DNA of 64,000 bases, from assembly GCF_029168945.1 (NCBI RefSeq), contig NC_083606.1, forward strand, positions 18,812,041 to 18,876,040, in the 5' to 3' direction. The notes under the pieces are model-generated. The model did not search any database. It saw nothing but the letters and a program-made list of their open reading frames with translations, and was not told the DNA's origin. Positions within the stretch are counted from its first letter, which is position 1, and each line of letters begins with the position of its first letter. The position numbers and the translations under genes were made by a program. Of this stretch, positions 34,641 through 46,286 are shown one piece after another. This DNA is from Cannabis sativa (lineage: Eukaryota; Streptophyta; Magnoliopsida; Rosales; Cannabaceae).

Positions 34641-34935
34641 GCATAATCTTCAGGATATATGCAAGATTTTATTGAGGACGCATAATCATCAGGATATATG
34701 CAATATTTTATCGAGGATGCATAATCTTCGGGATATATACAATTTTTTATCGATGATGCATAATCTTCAGGATATATGCAATATTTTATCAATGATGCAT
34801 AATCTTCAGGATATATGCAATATTTTATCGATGATGCATAATCTTCAGGATATATGCAATATTTTATCGATGATGCATAATCTTTAGGATATATGCAATA
34901 TTTTATCGATAATACATAATCTTTTGGATATATGT
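34641..34935. repeat. 39-bp tandem array
   Basis: About 7.5 copies of a 39-bp unit with starts at 34641, 34680, 34719, 34758, 34797, 34836, 34875 and 34914, containing GCATAATCTTCAGGATATAT. Spacing is exactly 39 bp, and the central copies are nearly identical. Because 39 is a multiple of three, the plus strand happens to read as an open 13-residue repeat. Confidence 0.93.
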
Positions 34936-35258
34936 ATAATTTATATAAATTTTCTCTATCATATCATAGGTACACATATATTGTAAATATTATGAATGAT
35001 AAGAACATAATATATATAAAATTAATAATAAATATATAAAAACATATACATAAATATATAATATATAGATGTATAGATAAAAAGAAAAAGGAAACCAAAT
35101 GATTCTTGAAATTGTTTCAGTCAGATTAGTATATATATAAATATATATTTAGTGTATCGTGACTTTGAAACAATTCAAGAACTTTAACAAAATACTTACA
35201 TTGGGTCTTAGACAGAGATTCATGCTTGAAGCTTGGGCAGAGACTCGTGCTGATAACG

Positions 35259-35501
35259 TGTTATAAAATAATATAAAGTAGATGAGAAGAAAGAAGAAGA
35301 AGATGAAGAGAGAAAGAGAAAGTGAATGAGAATTTCTGAGTTGTTTATTCCAATGGGGTGAACCCCTATTTATACAAATACAAGAGTGAGATATTAAGAA
35401 ACTAAGAAAAAGGGAAACTAAGGAAAAGAGGAATGTTGATTACAATTCATGGTAATAAATAAAAGATTTGGACATCCACATAATTATTAATATTTATAAC
35501 A
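35259..35501 (-). repeat. Copia-4 5' LTR
   Basis: 243 bp, adjacent to the putative primer-binding site (about 35232-35258 on the plus strand). Confidence 0.92.
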
Positions 35502-35506
35502 ATTTT

Positions 35507-36427
35507 ATTATTATAAAATTAATAAATAAATAAACTAATTACGAAGAAAAAAATACACAAATTATATTTGAATAAAGAAAACTTATCTGAAAAATTCTAC
35601 ACGATTCCTTGAGACAGAAGTCAACAAACAATGTTACTGAAAGAAAAAGTCAATATAATTTTTGAGCAGCTTAAAAAAGCACGTAATCTCATTAAAATCT
35701 ACATATAAAATAAGTTATTAAAATAAATGAAAGAAAAAAAAAATTAATATAAACAAGTCAAAACAAAGACACTAAATCTAATTAATATAAATAGAAATAT
35801 AGTAATAAAACAAATAAAAGTTTGTAAAAAAGTTAACATTTTCATATTGTAAAAAATAATTTATAAAAAGAAAATCACAATCTAAAAAGTAACCAATCAA
35901 ATAAAATTACTAATCTTAAAAACAATCAAATAATAAATTACAATACCTTTAAAATAATAAAGATAATTTGACTCATAAAAAGAGCAACTACAATAGAGAA
36001 TTTTATGTAATGTAAATAAAAAGAAAGAAAAATCATGTAATTAAGATAATAAAAAATCATAAATAATCCAAAAAATATTTAAGAATCAAAACAAAAAAGC
36101 CACCACTCAAGCAATTACATAAATTGTAATTAAAGACTTAACCAATATAATAATTAATAAAATTAATGATAAAAAAACTTACTATAATGTAAATAAAAAG
36201 AAATGAAAAAGTAAATAATTAAAATAATAAAGATCATAAATAATACAAATCATATTAAAAATTGTAAATAAGAACTTAAAAGAAGAAAACGTAATTAATA
36301 AATTAAAGACAAAAAAATTCACTAACCTTAAATACAATAAAAACAATAAAAATTAAATCATTAATACTAAATTAAGAGCATTTGACCCCTAAAAAGTAAA
36401 AGAAGAACAACTAAAATAGGAACTTAG
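35507..36427. other. AT-rich intergenic DNA
   Basis: More than 80 percent A+T by eye; no frames, inverted repeats or recognisable elements seen. Confidence 0.5.
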
Positions 36428-36740
36428 GTGACGTTTGGTTGGAGGTAATGAAATGGAATGGAATGGAAAGGAAATAATTTTCATTCCATTCCTTTGTTTG
36501 GTTGCATTTTAAAGTATTGGAATGGCATTCCAATGGAATGCTCTTTCCACCATTTTGGTGGAATGGCTATTCCATTTTAAAAAGGAAGGAATGACCATTC
36601 CAATGTAACAAGAAAAAAAATTTAATTATTTTTTTATCAATTTTTTTTATCCATTTCAAATTTTATTCCATTCCATTCCTATTCTCATTCCCATTCCCAT
36701 TCCTATTCCCATATTTTCATTCCTCCCAACCAAACGCCTC
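36428..36740. mobile_element. foldback/MITE element
   Basis: Inverted ends GTGACGTTTGGTTGGAGG and, reversed, GAGGCGTTTGGTTGGGAGG, extending inward through long runs of GGAATGGAATGG-type sequence that pair with CCATTCCATTCC at the other side. The GTTTGGTTGG terminus is common in plant MITEs. A clear target duplication is not visible. Non-coding. Confidence 0.75.
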
Positions 36741-37321
<581 letters not shown>

Positions 37322-37601
37322 GTTTGAAATCGCACCATCCACGATTCCCCACTCGAATGAAGAACCCACCGAACCCACCACCCCACGGAGGGAACCCATC
37401 CACAGAGCACGCGACGAGCCTGTCCCCTTTCGGTTTTTTAATTTTTTTTTTCTTATTGATTATGGTGAAAATGTTGTTAATTGATAGATTTAGGTTGGAT
37501 ATGTGCATTCTTGATTAGATCTAGGGTTAGATGGAGTAGATCTAGGGTCTGTGATCTTTCTGGGCAAGAAAATCCGATTTTCTGGTTTGATATGAGCTTG
37601 A

Positions 37602-38010
37602 AGATGAAGGCCCGATGCATGGCCCGATGGTCCGATGCATGGCCCGATGTAGGGCCCGATGTCGGGCCCGATGGTCTGATGCCCATTTTGGATTTTTTTA
37701 AAAAATTTTCTATTTATAGGACTGGCCTGATGGGCCCGATGTAGGGCCCGATGGTCGGCCCGATGGTCAGATGCCCACTTTAATTTTTTTTTTAATTTTT
37801 TTCATTTTATAGGACTGGCCCGATGGACCTGATGTAGGGCCCGATGGTCGGCCCGATGGTCAGATGCCCACTTTATTTTTTTTTTTAATTTTTTTTCATT
37901 TTATAGGACTGGCCCGATGGACCCGATGTAGGGCCCGATGTAGGGCCCGATGGTCAAATGACTGGCCCGATGGGCCCGATGTAGGGCCCGATGCCCACTT
38001 TTATTTTTTT
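37602..38010. repeat. GGCCCGATG minisatellite
   Basis: Two levels of repetition. The short unit is GGCCCGATG with variable spacers (GTAGGGCCCGATG, GTCGGCCCGATG). Longer units of about 93 bp join TTTATAGGACTGGCC, the GATG block, CAGATGCCCACTTT and a T-rich tract; about three run in tandem from 37690. The array is strongly GC-richer than its surroundings. Confidence 0.9.
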
Positions 38011-38522
38011 TTTTTATAACAAAGAGAGAAGAAGAGAGTGGGGAGGCAGTAATGTAAATGGAAGTATTTTAGGAATATTCTAAAATGTGTCATATCCCAC
38101 AAATATTAAATGTTATGTGTTTAGAAAAAAAAATATTAGGTATATTTAAGTATAAAAAATCAAATTTCCCATATATAATATATTCAGATTAAATATAAAA
38201 CGTAAGAGTTAAATTGGATCTATATAAAGGAATTGACAAGTGAGATTTCGAAAGAAGAAGAACAAATTTTTGAGACTTGATCTTTGAAATATTGACATCA
38301 TAGAAAGAAAAGTATAATATTGATACAATTCAAATACAATAATCATAAAAAAGTAGATAAATCACCTAAGAAGGTACAAAAACCTCCAACAGAGGCACAA
38401 AAAATCTCCAAAGTGGTACAATTAGTCAAAACATACCAACCATACCATGTGAGACTGATATTTAATTATATATGATTTAAGAGGTATGCAATAAAAATGT
38501 GAAAATCTGAAAATAGAATGAC
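38011..38522. other. non-coding AT-rich spacer
   Basis: No gene or repeat recognised. If the neighbouring GH9 exon fragment once had an intron, its 5' part would lie here. Confidence 0.4.
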
Positions 38523-38650
38523 CTGGTGAGTGTGGCGGAGGAGCTCGCTAGAGTAGGCGGGGTTGGATCGCCGGAACACAATTGAGGCGGCGGCCATAGC
38601 AGCAGCAGTTTCTCCGACGAGATCCGACCAGATTTGATCTCCAACCCTTA
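38523..38650 (-). pseudogene. GH9 endoglucanase exon fragment
   Basis: On the minus strand this reads a run ending [20 protein letters not shown], then [15 protein letters not shown]. That is the glycosyl hydrolase family 9 (plant endo-1,4-beta-glucanase) segment normally written GSD-AGETAAA-AAASIVF, followed by the S-LL-HA-Q helix. A GT follows the final CAG codon at 38522-38521, a plausible splice donor at a junction where GH9 genes have an intron. Neither the next nor the previous exon is recognisable nearby, so this is a displaced exon or gene scrap, possibly carried by a transposon. Family assignment is from memory of the motif. Confidence 0.65.
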
Positions 38651-39689
38651 CTAGGAATCCTTCTGTCATAGAAGACGGAGTTTTCAAAGTTTTGTTTTTG
38701 TTTGATTATGTAAGATAGATAATAACCAACCTTAGAAATGGTTCTCAATCTGAAAATCAGGTGATTAATCAAATTTTTATTTTTGGATGTAATTTGATTC
38801 CCTTTGAATGATAAATATGAGTTGTTGAGTTAATTATGTATTTCAACATTTTGAGTCATAAACTCCAAATAACAAATAAGTTTGAACAAAAGAAACAAAG
38901 AGAACAAAGCAGCAAAGCAGGAAACAAATATCATAAGAAGATGCAACAACAAGTCTAACAGTTACAGGGTAAAGCTTGCCATTATCAAAGTCTCATTAAG
39001 AGTGAGTGATCATTAAGCATAGTACTAGAAATTGTGGGCACTAGAAGCATTATGACAAGTGTCAATTCATATTCAATTATGAATTGATATAACAAGTGAT
39101 GACATTTTATTGTATACAAAATTTTGGAAGCTGAAATACATAGTAAGAAGTTGAAATACATGATTTAAATTATTTTTGTTAACTCTCAAGTAGCTAATAG
39201 AAGACAAAGACTGGTAAATTAAATAATTTTCTTGAGTTTAGTTTGATATATTGAAATAGAACTTTTAAAAATTACACACCAACAAGCTGTTGCAAAATTA
39301 TTACAATATTCCACAAAATATCTAGGATCATTTACCAAATTTGATGTCTATGATAAAGTAAGTTCATATGGTCATAAGTCTCTAAAAAGATAATACATGT
39401 AAATTGATGTATCGTAAAATAATAATAATAAATAAATAAAAAAAATTCCAAATGACTTAAAAAATATGGCTTCAAAATTACAATCATCCTTAATCTTATT
39501 TCCTTATCAATTTGGCAGAGGCCATGGTGCAATCCTATTACCCTCTCATGGGTGATGTTTGGATAATTGATTAGCTTTGTGTGTAAGTTCTTTAGTTGGC
39601 TACCCAACTTGTGATGTCATAATTTATTCATTTTCTACTTTTTGCTTATTCTATCATAAACAAGGTAGTGAAATAAAAAAACTAGAAAA

Positions 39690-39732
<43 letters not shown>

Positions 39733-40080
39733 GAACAAAAAGAAATCATGAAATAAACATGTCAAATTAGTTTTAAAATTAGAAAAAGTACAACGACATA
39801 TGTTTTTGATTTGTTGCGTACAATCATATGGTTAACGTCCTGCAAAACTTTAAAAAACTAAAGCTACAAACCAGCTATAAATCATAAACGATCTCATTAA
39901 AAATGATAAAACTTACTGAATTCTTTTTCATATTTCTGGCACACTTTCTAAATTGTGATTCTTTGCACCACATCTTGAAATTTAATTATGATACAGTATA
40001 TGCATCCTTGCTTCATTTTAGTTCTCTTTGGGGGCACTAGTTCATCAAGCTCAAGTTTTTTATTTTTTTTAATCTACATG
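38651..40080. other. AT-rich spacer
   Basis: No gene identified. Contains an (AAT)n tract listed separately. A 91-codon minus frame at 39332-39607 has no recognisable features. Confidence 0.4.
39692..39732. repeat. (AAT)n microsatellite
   Basis: About 13 uninterrupted AAT units. Confidence 0.95.
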
Positions 40081-40805
40081 GTTAAACTTTGGACATAAGC
40101 TTCACCATTCTAACCTTACCACTCTTAGGCCACTGACCTTGATTCCTAATTGGGAATATTTAATGTCTATAAGCCTTAATAAAAATACTCCTTTGCATAC
40201 CATTTACTTACATAACTCTATGGTTCTCCATGCTTTTTCCATATGTCAGCTACTACATGATTGCATGGAATTCCAATGAAATCTCACTTTTTACAAGAGC
40301 ATTTCATCTTCTTCAAGTCTACATAATACAAGCTTCCATACATGGTTTGAATTTGGTAAACAAAGTCTAAAGACTTCAGTGGGATATGGCCACTACTTAT
40401 GTCCTTGTTCTTCTTAAGAATTTCTTCTATCTTTGGAGCAATGTTCGGTTCTCACATGTACATCGAATGCCTATTCATTTGTTGCCTTTGGAGTAGATAA
40501 ATTCTAATCCTTTCTAACACTGACAATATTGGTCAGTCTCTTGGTGATAATATTGCTGATCACCATGAAATGTTTCACACAAGTTATTCAAAAGAATGTT
40601 ATGCTTACTCCAATGTTGAGGCCTTGCTTCCATTAACTAGTCATAGGCATCCTGATCGATCTTCTTTACTTTTTCCATCACAGCCTCAAACATTGGAATA
40701 GTAACCTCTCTTGCAGTCTTCCACAAAAGGTCCTTTAATGTTTTATCTTTGAATACTTTGATAAAATTCTTCACCAAATGCTTAACACAATGTCTTTATT
40801 AACAC
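40081..40805 (-). pseudogene. MULE (MuDR-type) transposase
   Basis: Translated on the minus strand through frame breaks, it gives HCVKHLVKNFIKVF, LKDLLWKTAREVTIPMFEAV, LMEARPQHWSKH and NLCETFHG. After a scrambled stretch come SLDFVYQIQTMYG and a SWIM-type zinc segment with CSCKK, GIPCNHVVA and the following Y-KEYF. These are the C-terminal half of plant Mutator-like transposases (the end of the catalytic domain and the SWIM finger). At least six stops or frameshifts are present, so it is inactive. The N-terminal catalytic half and terminal inverted repeats are not found. Confidence 0.8.
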
Positions 40806-41407
40806 GTCGTTAATCATAAAGACTTAATACATATCATAACAATGATCAATAGTAGATCGACCTAAATTTTGAGTAATCATGAACTCTTGTTCATGTTATT
40901 AGTTTTTTTGATTCACTCGTTGAATTTCCCAATAGTGGATGGCTAGGAACATGATTTACAATTATGAAGTCTTGACTTTCCTAACAGATCGAATGCTGGT
41001 TCCATTTAAGTGTTAATTCTAGAACTAGAATGTTGTGCACAAAATTTAAATGGGATCTAAATTATACTTCAATTAGTGAATCAATGGTAATAAAGGATAA
41101 AGAAGTAATTAGAAGAGTAAAACAGTAATTTGACCAAAGCTATTATGAACCAAAACATGGAAGGCTAATCACTGGAATTGATTATATCAATCAACATTGT
41201 AGTTAAACTCAATAACTATAATTCTATAGTTACTAAGAATTTAGTTCCATATTTTTAGTGGAGTAATCATAGAATTAATAAACAAGGATTATTTGGTTGA
41301 TGAGACTCAATAAATAATTTAGTTTATTAGAACTTATTATAGGCCCGTGTTTCCCAAATTGCCACCTTGAAACACTATCAAGGGTAGGGATAAAGAGTGG
41401 TATAAAG
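40806..41407. other. unassigned region, possible LTR fragment
   Basis: No frame. The texture (moderate complexity, phrases such as ATAGGCCCGTGTTTCCCAAATTG) resembles LTR sequence, but I find no second copy in the window. Confidence 0.3.
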
Positions 41408-42375
41408 TGTTGGGGTTTGTTTACCAAGATCTAGATTTACTACCACGTATGTTATTTAACATCCTAAATATGAATTTCTAAAACAATGTAATTTCAACAC
41501 ATATAAAGTTTAAGAAACCTTACATTGGTTGCAGCAGAATTAAATGACTCATTCCGCTCAGATTTCTAACCCTTGTATTCTTTCTGTAGCAGAATATCAC
41601 CAAGATCTGAGCCCGAAACTCCTTCACTTGAATTGGATTCTTCATAGTCTTACACACTATGATTGAGGACTTACTTGTTATGTGTGGGCATACACTCAAT
41701 CACTAAGGCTTGAATTTGGTTTGTGAAGATGGCTATATGATTTCGAAATTAGAAGAAGAAGGAAGAAGATGAAGTCTCATAAACCTAGTTGCCAAAGAGA
41801 GAAAACTAGGTTTTTAGCTTTAGAAGCATTAGTTGGATAATGAGACCATAGCTTTCCTTTTATACTAATTTCACCTAGGGTTGATTTATTTGGAATAAAA
41901 AAAATAATAAAAATAGAGCAAAAATAGCACCTAGTGGCCGGCCACTTAGTGGGCCCTACACTACTTAGATTTTTTCCATTTTTCTCAACTATTTTATCTA
42001 TTTTTCACCAAAACCACTTTTTGCACTTTCAACCCTATAAATGCCAAAACTATTTATTTAATAATTAAAATAATTATCAAATAAAATTGTCATTTAACAT
42101 ATTTATTAATTAGACTTCATAAAGTCTCTTAATTAATAAATAAACCCAAAAATCATATTTCTTCACAATCAAGCCATATCTTAGTGAAGATTCACAAACT
42201 AGACATAGTCTAATTTTAGAATTATAATTTATTAAGTAAAATTAATTAACTGAGTCTTACAAGCAGTTTGTCTCAACTAGTATGGGGACCATGGGCCTAT
42301 ATAACCGAGCTTCCAATAAGTAGATTTAGAATTTACCAAGTAAATTCTCTAACTTATTAATTTCTCATTGAACCA
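41408..42375 (-). repeat. truncated, diverged Copia-3-family LTR
   Basis: Starts TGTTGGGG at 41408 and follows the Copia-3B LTR (11329 onward) through AAACCTTACATTGG, GCAG-AGAATTAAATGACTC, TGTGTGGGCA, GGCCGGCCAC, GACATAGTCTAATT and TATATAACCGAGCTTCCAAT. Substitutions and indels are much more numerous than among the copies in the left cluster. Similarity ends near 42375, about midway through the LTR. Confidence 0.82.
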
Positions 42376-43299
42376 CTATAAATATTTAACCATCAATTTT
42401 CCACTCTCTCCTTATACAAAATTTTGTGTTCACAAATTCCCCCACTCCACCTTTTAGGCACAGATCCCATGGCCGTTATCTCAATCAATTCCACTACTTT
42501 TTGCCTAAATTTTTGTGCCACTTTCTCCACTTATTGGAGTACGAAAATACTAATTTAGAGAGCCATTTTGGCTCTATAAATAGGCAGCATTTGTAGTAAA
42601 AAGACATTAGATTTTTAGAATATAGTCTCCTTATTGTTTCTTATTACTATTTTATTTATACTTATTTTAGTGACAGAAATGAGTGTATTAGAATAGTAAT
42701 ATTGGTGAGGTTAGACTGTAGCTATTGTACTTCCTATTTTAATTATTTGTTTTGATTCTTTTGTGCTCCATCTCCATATCTCATTTATTAAGTTGTTTTT
42801 CATCTTCTAGTTTTTATTCCAAAATTTATAGTATATTTTATATAAGTTTAGTTATGTTTTCTTATGTAAGTTAGATTATTAATTTGGTATTTATTATATT
42901 GAATGTTTATTACTGCATTCTACCAATAGTGGTATTTTATCGATTTATGATATACAATATGATATGTTGTTAAATTAGAAGTGAGATTCAATTTATGTAA
43001 GATTAATTATTTTGTGCTTTTAACATATATGTTTTCCAGTTGTAATTAATGATGTAGAGTTACAATTGTGTTTTGAATTGATATCGGTATTAGAATAAGA
43101 TTTGCATAACTATATTTTTTACCTTATCAAACTCTTTATCTGATCATCCTCTCTTTATCACTCATCATTTTATTATTTTAATTTATTCCAATTTCTACCA
43201 TATTCTATTTATAGTAATCTTTAGTGGTAATTTTCCTTCCTTTTAATACGACATAGCCCGTTTACTAACACGATCGCAGTGTAACAAATTGGGTGATAT
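42376..43299. other. non-coding spacer
   Basis: AT-rich; no gene or repeat recognised. Confidence 0.4.
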
Positions 43300-44462
43300 C
43301 ACTTATTGCTGATATCATTATGATTTGTCAAGATTTGGTGCGCCTTTATGGTAGAAGCAATAATGCTCCATCTTGTATGATTAAAATAGATCTAAAAAAG
43401 CTTATGATATGTTGAAATGTAGTTTCAATGAGGAGATGATGTCTTTTTTAGAATCTCCCGGTCCCTTTATTAAATTAGTTATGATGTGTGTGTCCACTCC
43501 TAGATTTTCTCTACTAATTGATATAGAAATGAATGGTTAGTTTGAAGCTAATCGAGGCTTAAGGCAAAGTGATCTGATGTTACCTATTTTTTATCGGCAT
43601 AGGGTATTTCTGTAGATTGCTCATGAAAGTCGCCTCTCTTCCAGATTTTAAATTTCACCCAAGATATGCTGATTTGAAATAGATTTAATTGTATTTTGCC
43701 AATGATGTTCTTCACCCGTTTTTCAAAAACTTCGGGTCTTCATGCCAACAGGAACAAGACCGCTATATATTGTTCTAGAATGAGGAGTGACGATATTCAA
43801 TATATCACTGATTGCTCTGGTTTCTAACTTAGTGGAATGCCGTTTTGCTATTTAGGGATTACAATATGTGCTAAAAGGATTTCAAAAAAAAGAATGTGAT
43901 AGTATTGTTGAAAAAAAGGTTGCTGTAATCAAGTTGTGGGGCACGAGGAATATTTCCTATGCTGGAAGGTGCATGTTCATTAACTTTGTTCTCATCTCAA
44001 TTAACTCTTATTGGTCCCAAATAACTATCCTTCCCAAAGCTATTTTACAAAAGATTAATAGAATTTGTCAAGCCTTTCTATGAAATAGCTCGGAAAATGA
44101 AGGGCCGAGATAAATTGCTTGGGAAAAGTTGTGAAAATCTAAAAAAGGAGGGTTGGGTTCAAGAAACATTGAGAGATGGAATATAGCAGCTATTGGCAGG
44201 TATGTTTGGAACTTAGCTATGAAAAATGATAATCTTTGGGTGCGATAGATACATTCAGTGTATATCAAAAATGGAGATTAGTGGTGCTACGTGACTCCAT
44301 AGGATATTAGTTGGCATTGAAGAAAAATAGTAATGGTCTAAGATAAGAAAAAAAGAAAAATAGATCTAGCTGACTTGAGAAAAATGAAATATGTAGTATC
44401 CTTGCTATGAACGTTGGCCAATAGAGAATATAAAAATTTGGAACTCGGTTGTGTCCAACAGG
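43300..44462 (+). pseudogene. decayed LINE, reverse transcriptase part
   Basis: Plus-strand reading with frame changes gives ICQDLVRLYGRSNNAPSCMIKIDL, then a K-A-Y-D region damaged by a one-base deletion, CVSTPRFSLLID, RGLRQSDLMLP and, after more breaks, GTRNISYAGRCMFINFVL followed by SYWSQITILPKAIL. These are landmarks of plant L1-type RT (the GLRQGDP box and the SYAGR region). The element is interrupted at 44462 by the hAT element and continues at 58803. It is much more decayed than the LINE in the left cluster. Confidence 0.8.
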
Positions 44463-44636
44463 CAGGGCCGGCTCTGAAAAAATATGGGCCCAAGACGGTT
44501 TTAGCAAATTAAGAAAAAATGAGCCCTTTTGTATATGTATTTTTTTTATATATGTAATTTTAAATAAAATTAAACTAATATTTAGTAATATAAATACATT
44601 CCAAACCATCACATAAACTTATAAATTTCAATGTAT

Positions 44637-45996
44637 TACTTAAATATTATACGTCTTGCATTTTTAGATGCAAAAGTATTAATTAAATTTACATGATCAA
44701 GTTTTGCAACTAAATCATGTTCAATGGATAACATAGCTAATCCGCTTAATCTTTCTTGAGACATGGTTGAACGGAGATAAGATTTGATCAAGGTCAATTT
44801 GGAAAAACTCCGTTCTGCATGGGCAACGGTGACCAGAATAGTTAGAAAAATCCTAGAAGAAATCCAAGCATTTAGATAACTACCATCCACTTCTTTTATA
44901 TAGCTCAACACATCGATAGCTCTTTTGGTAGACTTTGACGCAACATATATAACTCTTGGTATAGGTCATCATTGTCAAGGTCTGAAATCTCACCATGCTT
45001 CATTAAGTTTGTAAGATTGATACAAAAATTCTTCAAAGTGTCATCATCTGCAGACTTTAATTTCTCAAAATCAAACAATAGTCCAAAATTCTCCTCAAAA
45101 TTCTGAAATTGTTCGAACCTAGTTGAACAATAATTATTTTTATTAGTTATTATGGTAGGAAGTGAAATATAATTTTAAATAAAGCACTATAAAAGTATGC
45201 ATACCTGGTTTTAAATGATGAAATAGCTTGATCAATTATGCAAAGAAAATAGTCAATTTTAAATGACTCTACTGCTGATTGTGTCACCCCCTCATTGACA
45301 CTTGCATCAAATTACTTTTTCCTGTAAACTTTTTGTTTTTCAATAAACACAGGTTCAACTTCCATCAAACTTGCAATCCCAGTAGTTTTAGCAAAGCATT
45401 CTCAAAACAAGTTTCTCTATACTTTTGAAGAAATGAAAGTACAATCTTTAACTCTTTGATAGCAACATCAATTTGCATATCTTCATTTTGTAGGATCTTG
45501 CTAGCAGTATTAACAGCAAACAACAAATCATACCAAATAGTCATACTCACCAAGAACTCAAATTATGAATATTATATGTTGCTAAAGTCTCAACATCACT
45601 TTTTGTTTTGGCATCTTCATTACTTTCTGCCAAGTAATTTAAAGCTTCTTTTATTTGTGGAGCTTAGAATCTTATTGCTTTAACACTGTCAACACGACTT
45701 TCCCAACGCGTTTCTGATAATGGCTTAACAGTGAGACTAGGTACATGATCTCTAAATACTTTCCATCTTTTTGTAGAAGCTAGAAATAATGAGTATATTC
45801 GTTGTACCACACCAAAAAAAAAAGATGCAGCATTGGGACAACAATGAGCCATATCAAAAAGTAAAAGATTTAGAGAATGACAAGCACAAGGAGTGTAAAA
45901 TGCTCTAGGATTCATTTCAAGTAGCCTAGTTTGTACACCTTTATTCTTTCCTCTCATATTAGATCCATTGTCATATCCTTGTTCTCTTATATTATC
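44637..45996 (-). pseudogene. hAT transposase, C-terminal part
   Basis: Continues the frame from 56242 after the SIRE insertion. It has [16 protein letters not shown] and ACHSLNLLL (the catalytic-domain region with the conserved C/H), [15 protein letters not shown], and later the dimerisation domain with VAHAERSFSKLTLIKSYLRS, RLSGLAMLSIEHDL, ending at 44637. A stop follows KAIRF at about 45670 (TAA where CAA is likely). A clean 86-bp GT-AG intron lies at 45119-45204 (minus-strand GTATGC ... CAACTAG). Other frame breaks occur near 45300-45360. Confidence 0.88.
45119..45204 (-). other. intron of the hAT transposase gene
   Basis: On the minus strand AAACCAG precedes GTATGC and CAACTAG precedes GTTCGAAC, giving an 86-bp GT-AG intron. 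Its short size and AT-richness suit plant introns. Confidence 0.7.
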
Positions 45997-46233
45997 TGTT
46001 AACTCAAACTTTTCGATCTCCTTGTTTTGATGATTAGCAAATATTTGATTATTATTTGTCACTAATGATTTATTGATTTTGTAGCAAATTTAAAAGAGAA
46101 AATAAATATTTTGGTATTTTTACCAAACTTTTAAAAGCAACACTAAATGGACTCAACAAGCATATCAAGAGCAAAAGATTCATCAAGGGATCAACAACTC
46201 AAGACCCTATTCAAAAGAGGTCTTCAAAATCCC

Positions 46234-46286
46234 AAAGTCAAAAAGTCAACCCGAAAGTCAAAGTCAAAGTCAAAGTCAATGTCAAC
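46234..46286 (-). promoter_or_regulatory. W-box cluster in the LTR
   Basis: The plus strand repeats AGTCAA about six times, so the minus strand repeats TTGACT, the core recognised by WRKY factors. The same cluster is in the right LTR at 55012-55064. It lies about 490-540 bp upstream of the TATA box. Confidence 0.6.

Larger units (their letters stand above)
29981..35501 (-). mobile_element. Copia-4: non-autonomous copia derivative
   Basis: LTRs at 29981-30233 (253 bp) and 35259-35501 (243 bp) have TGTTATA/TATAACA ends and a perfect ATTTT duplication (29976-29980 and 35502-35506). They differ by a 10-bp tandem indel and about two substitutions, so insertion is recent. A purine tract (minus strand CCAAGGGGGAG) lies next to the left LTR. 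A candidate primer-binding site, CGTTATCAGCACGAG on the minus strand, lies next to the right LTR. The 5.0-kb interior is almost without coding sequence; only a broken RNase H tail remains. Confidence 0.92.

Noticed and set aside
34639..34887. 82-codon frame of 13-residue repeats
   Set aside because: It results from a 39-bp array without stops in one frame; it lies antisense to Copia-4 and is flanked by AT-rich non-coding DNA.
34641..34935. CRISPR-like array
   Set aside because: The units are contiguous 39-bp tandem repeats with no unique spacers and no associated genes. The genome is a plant.
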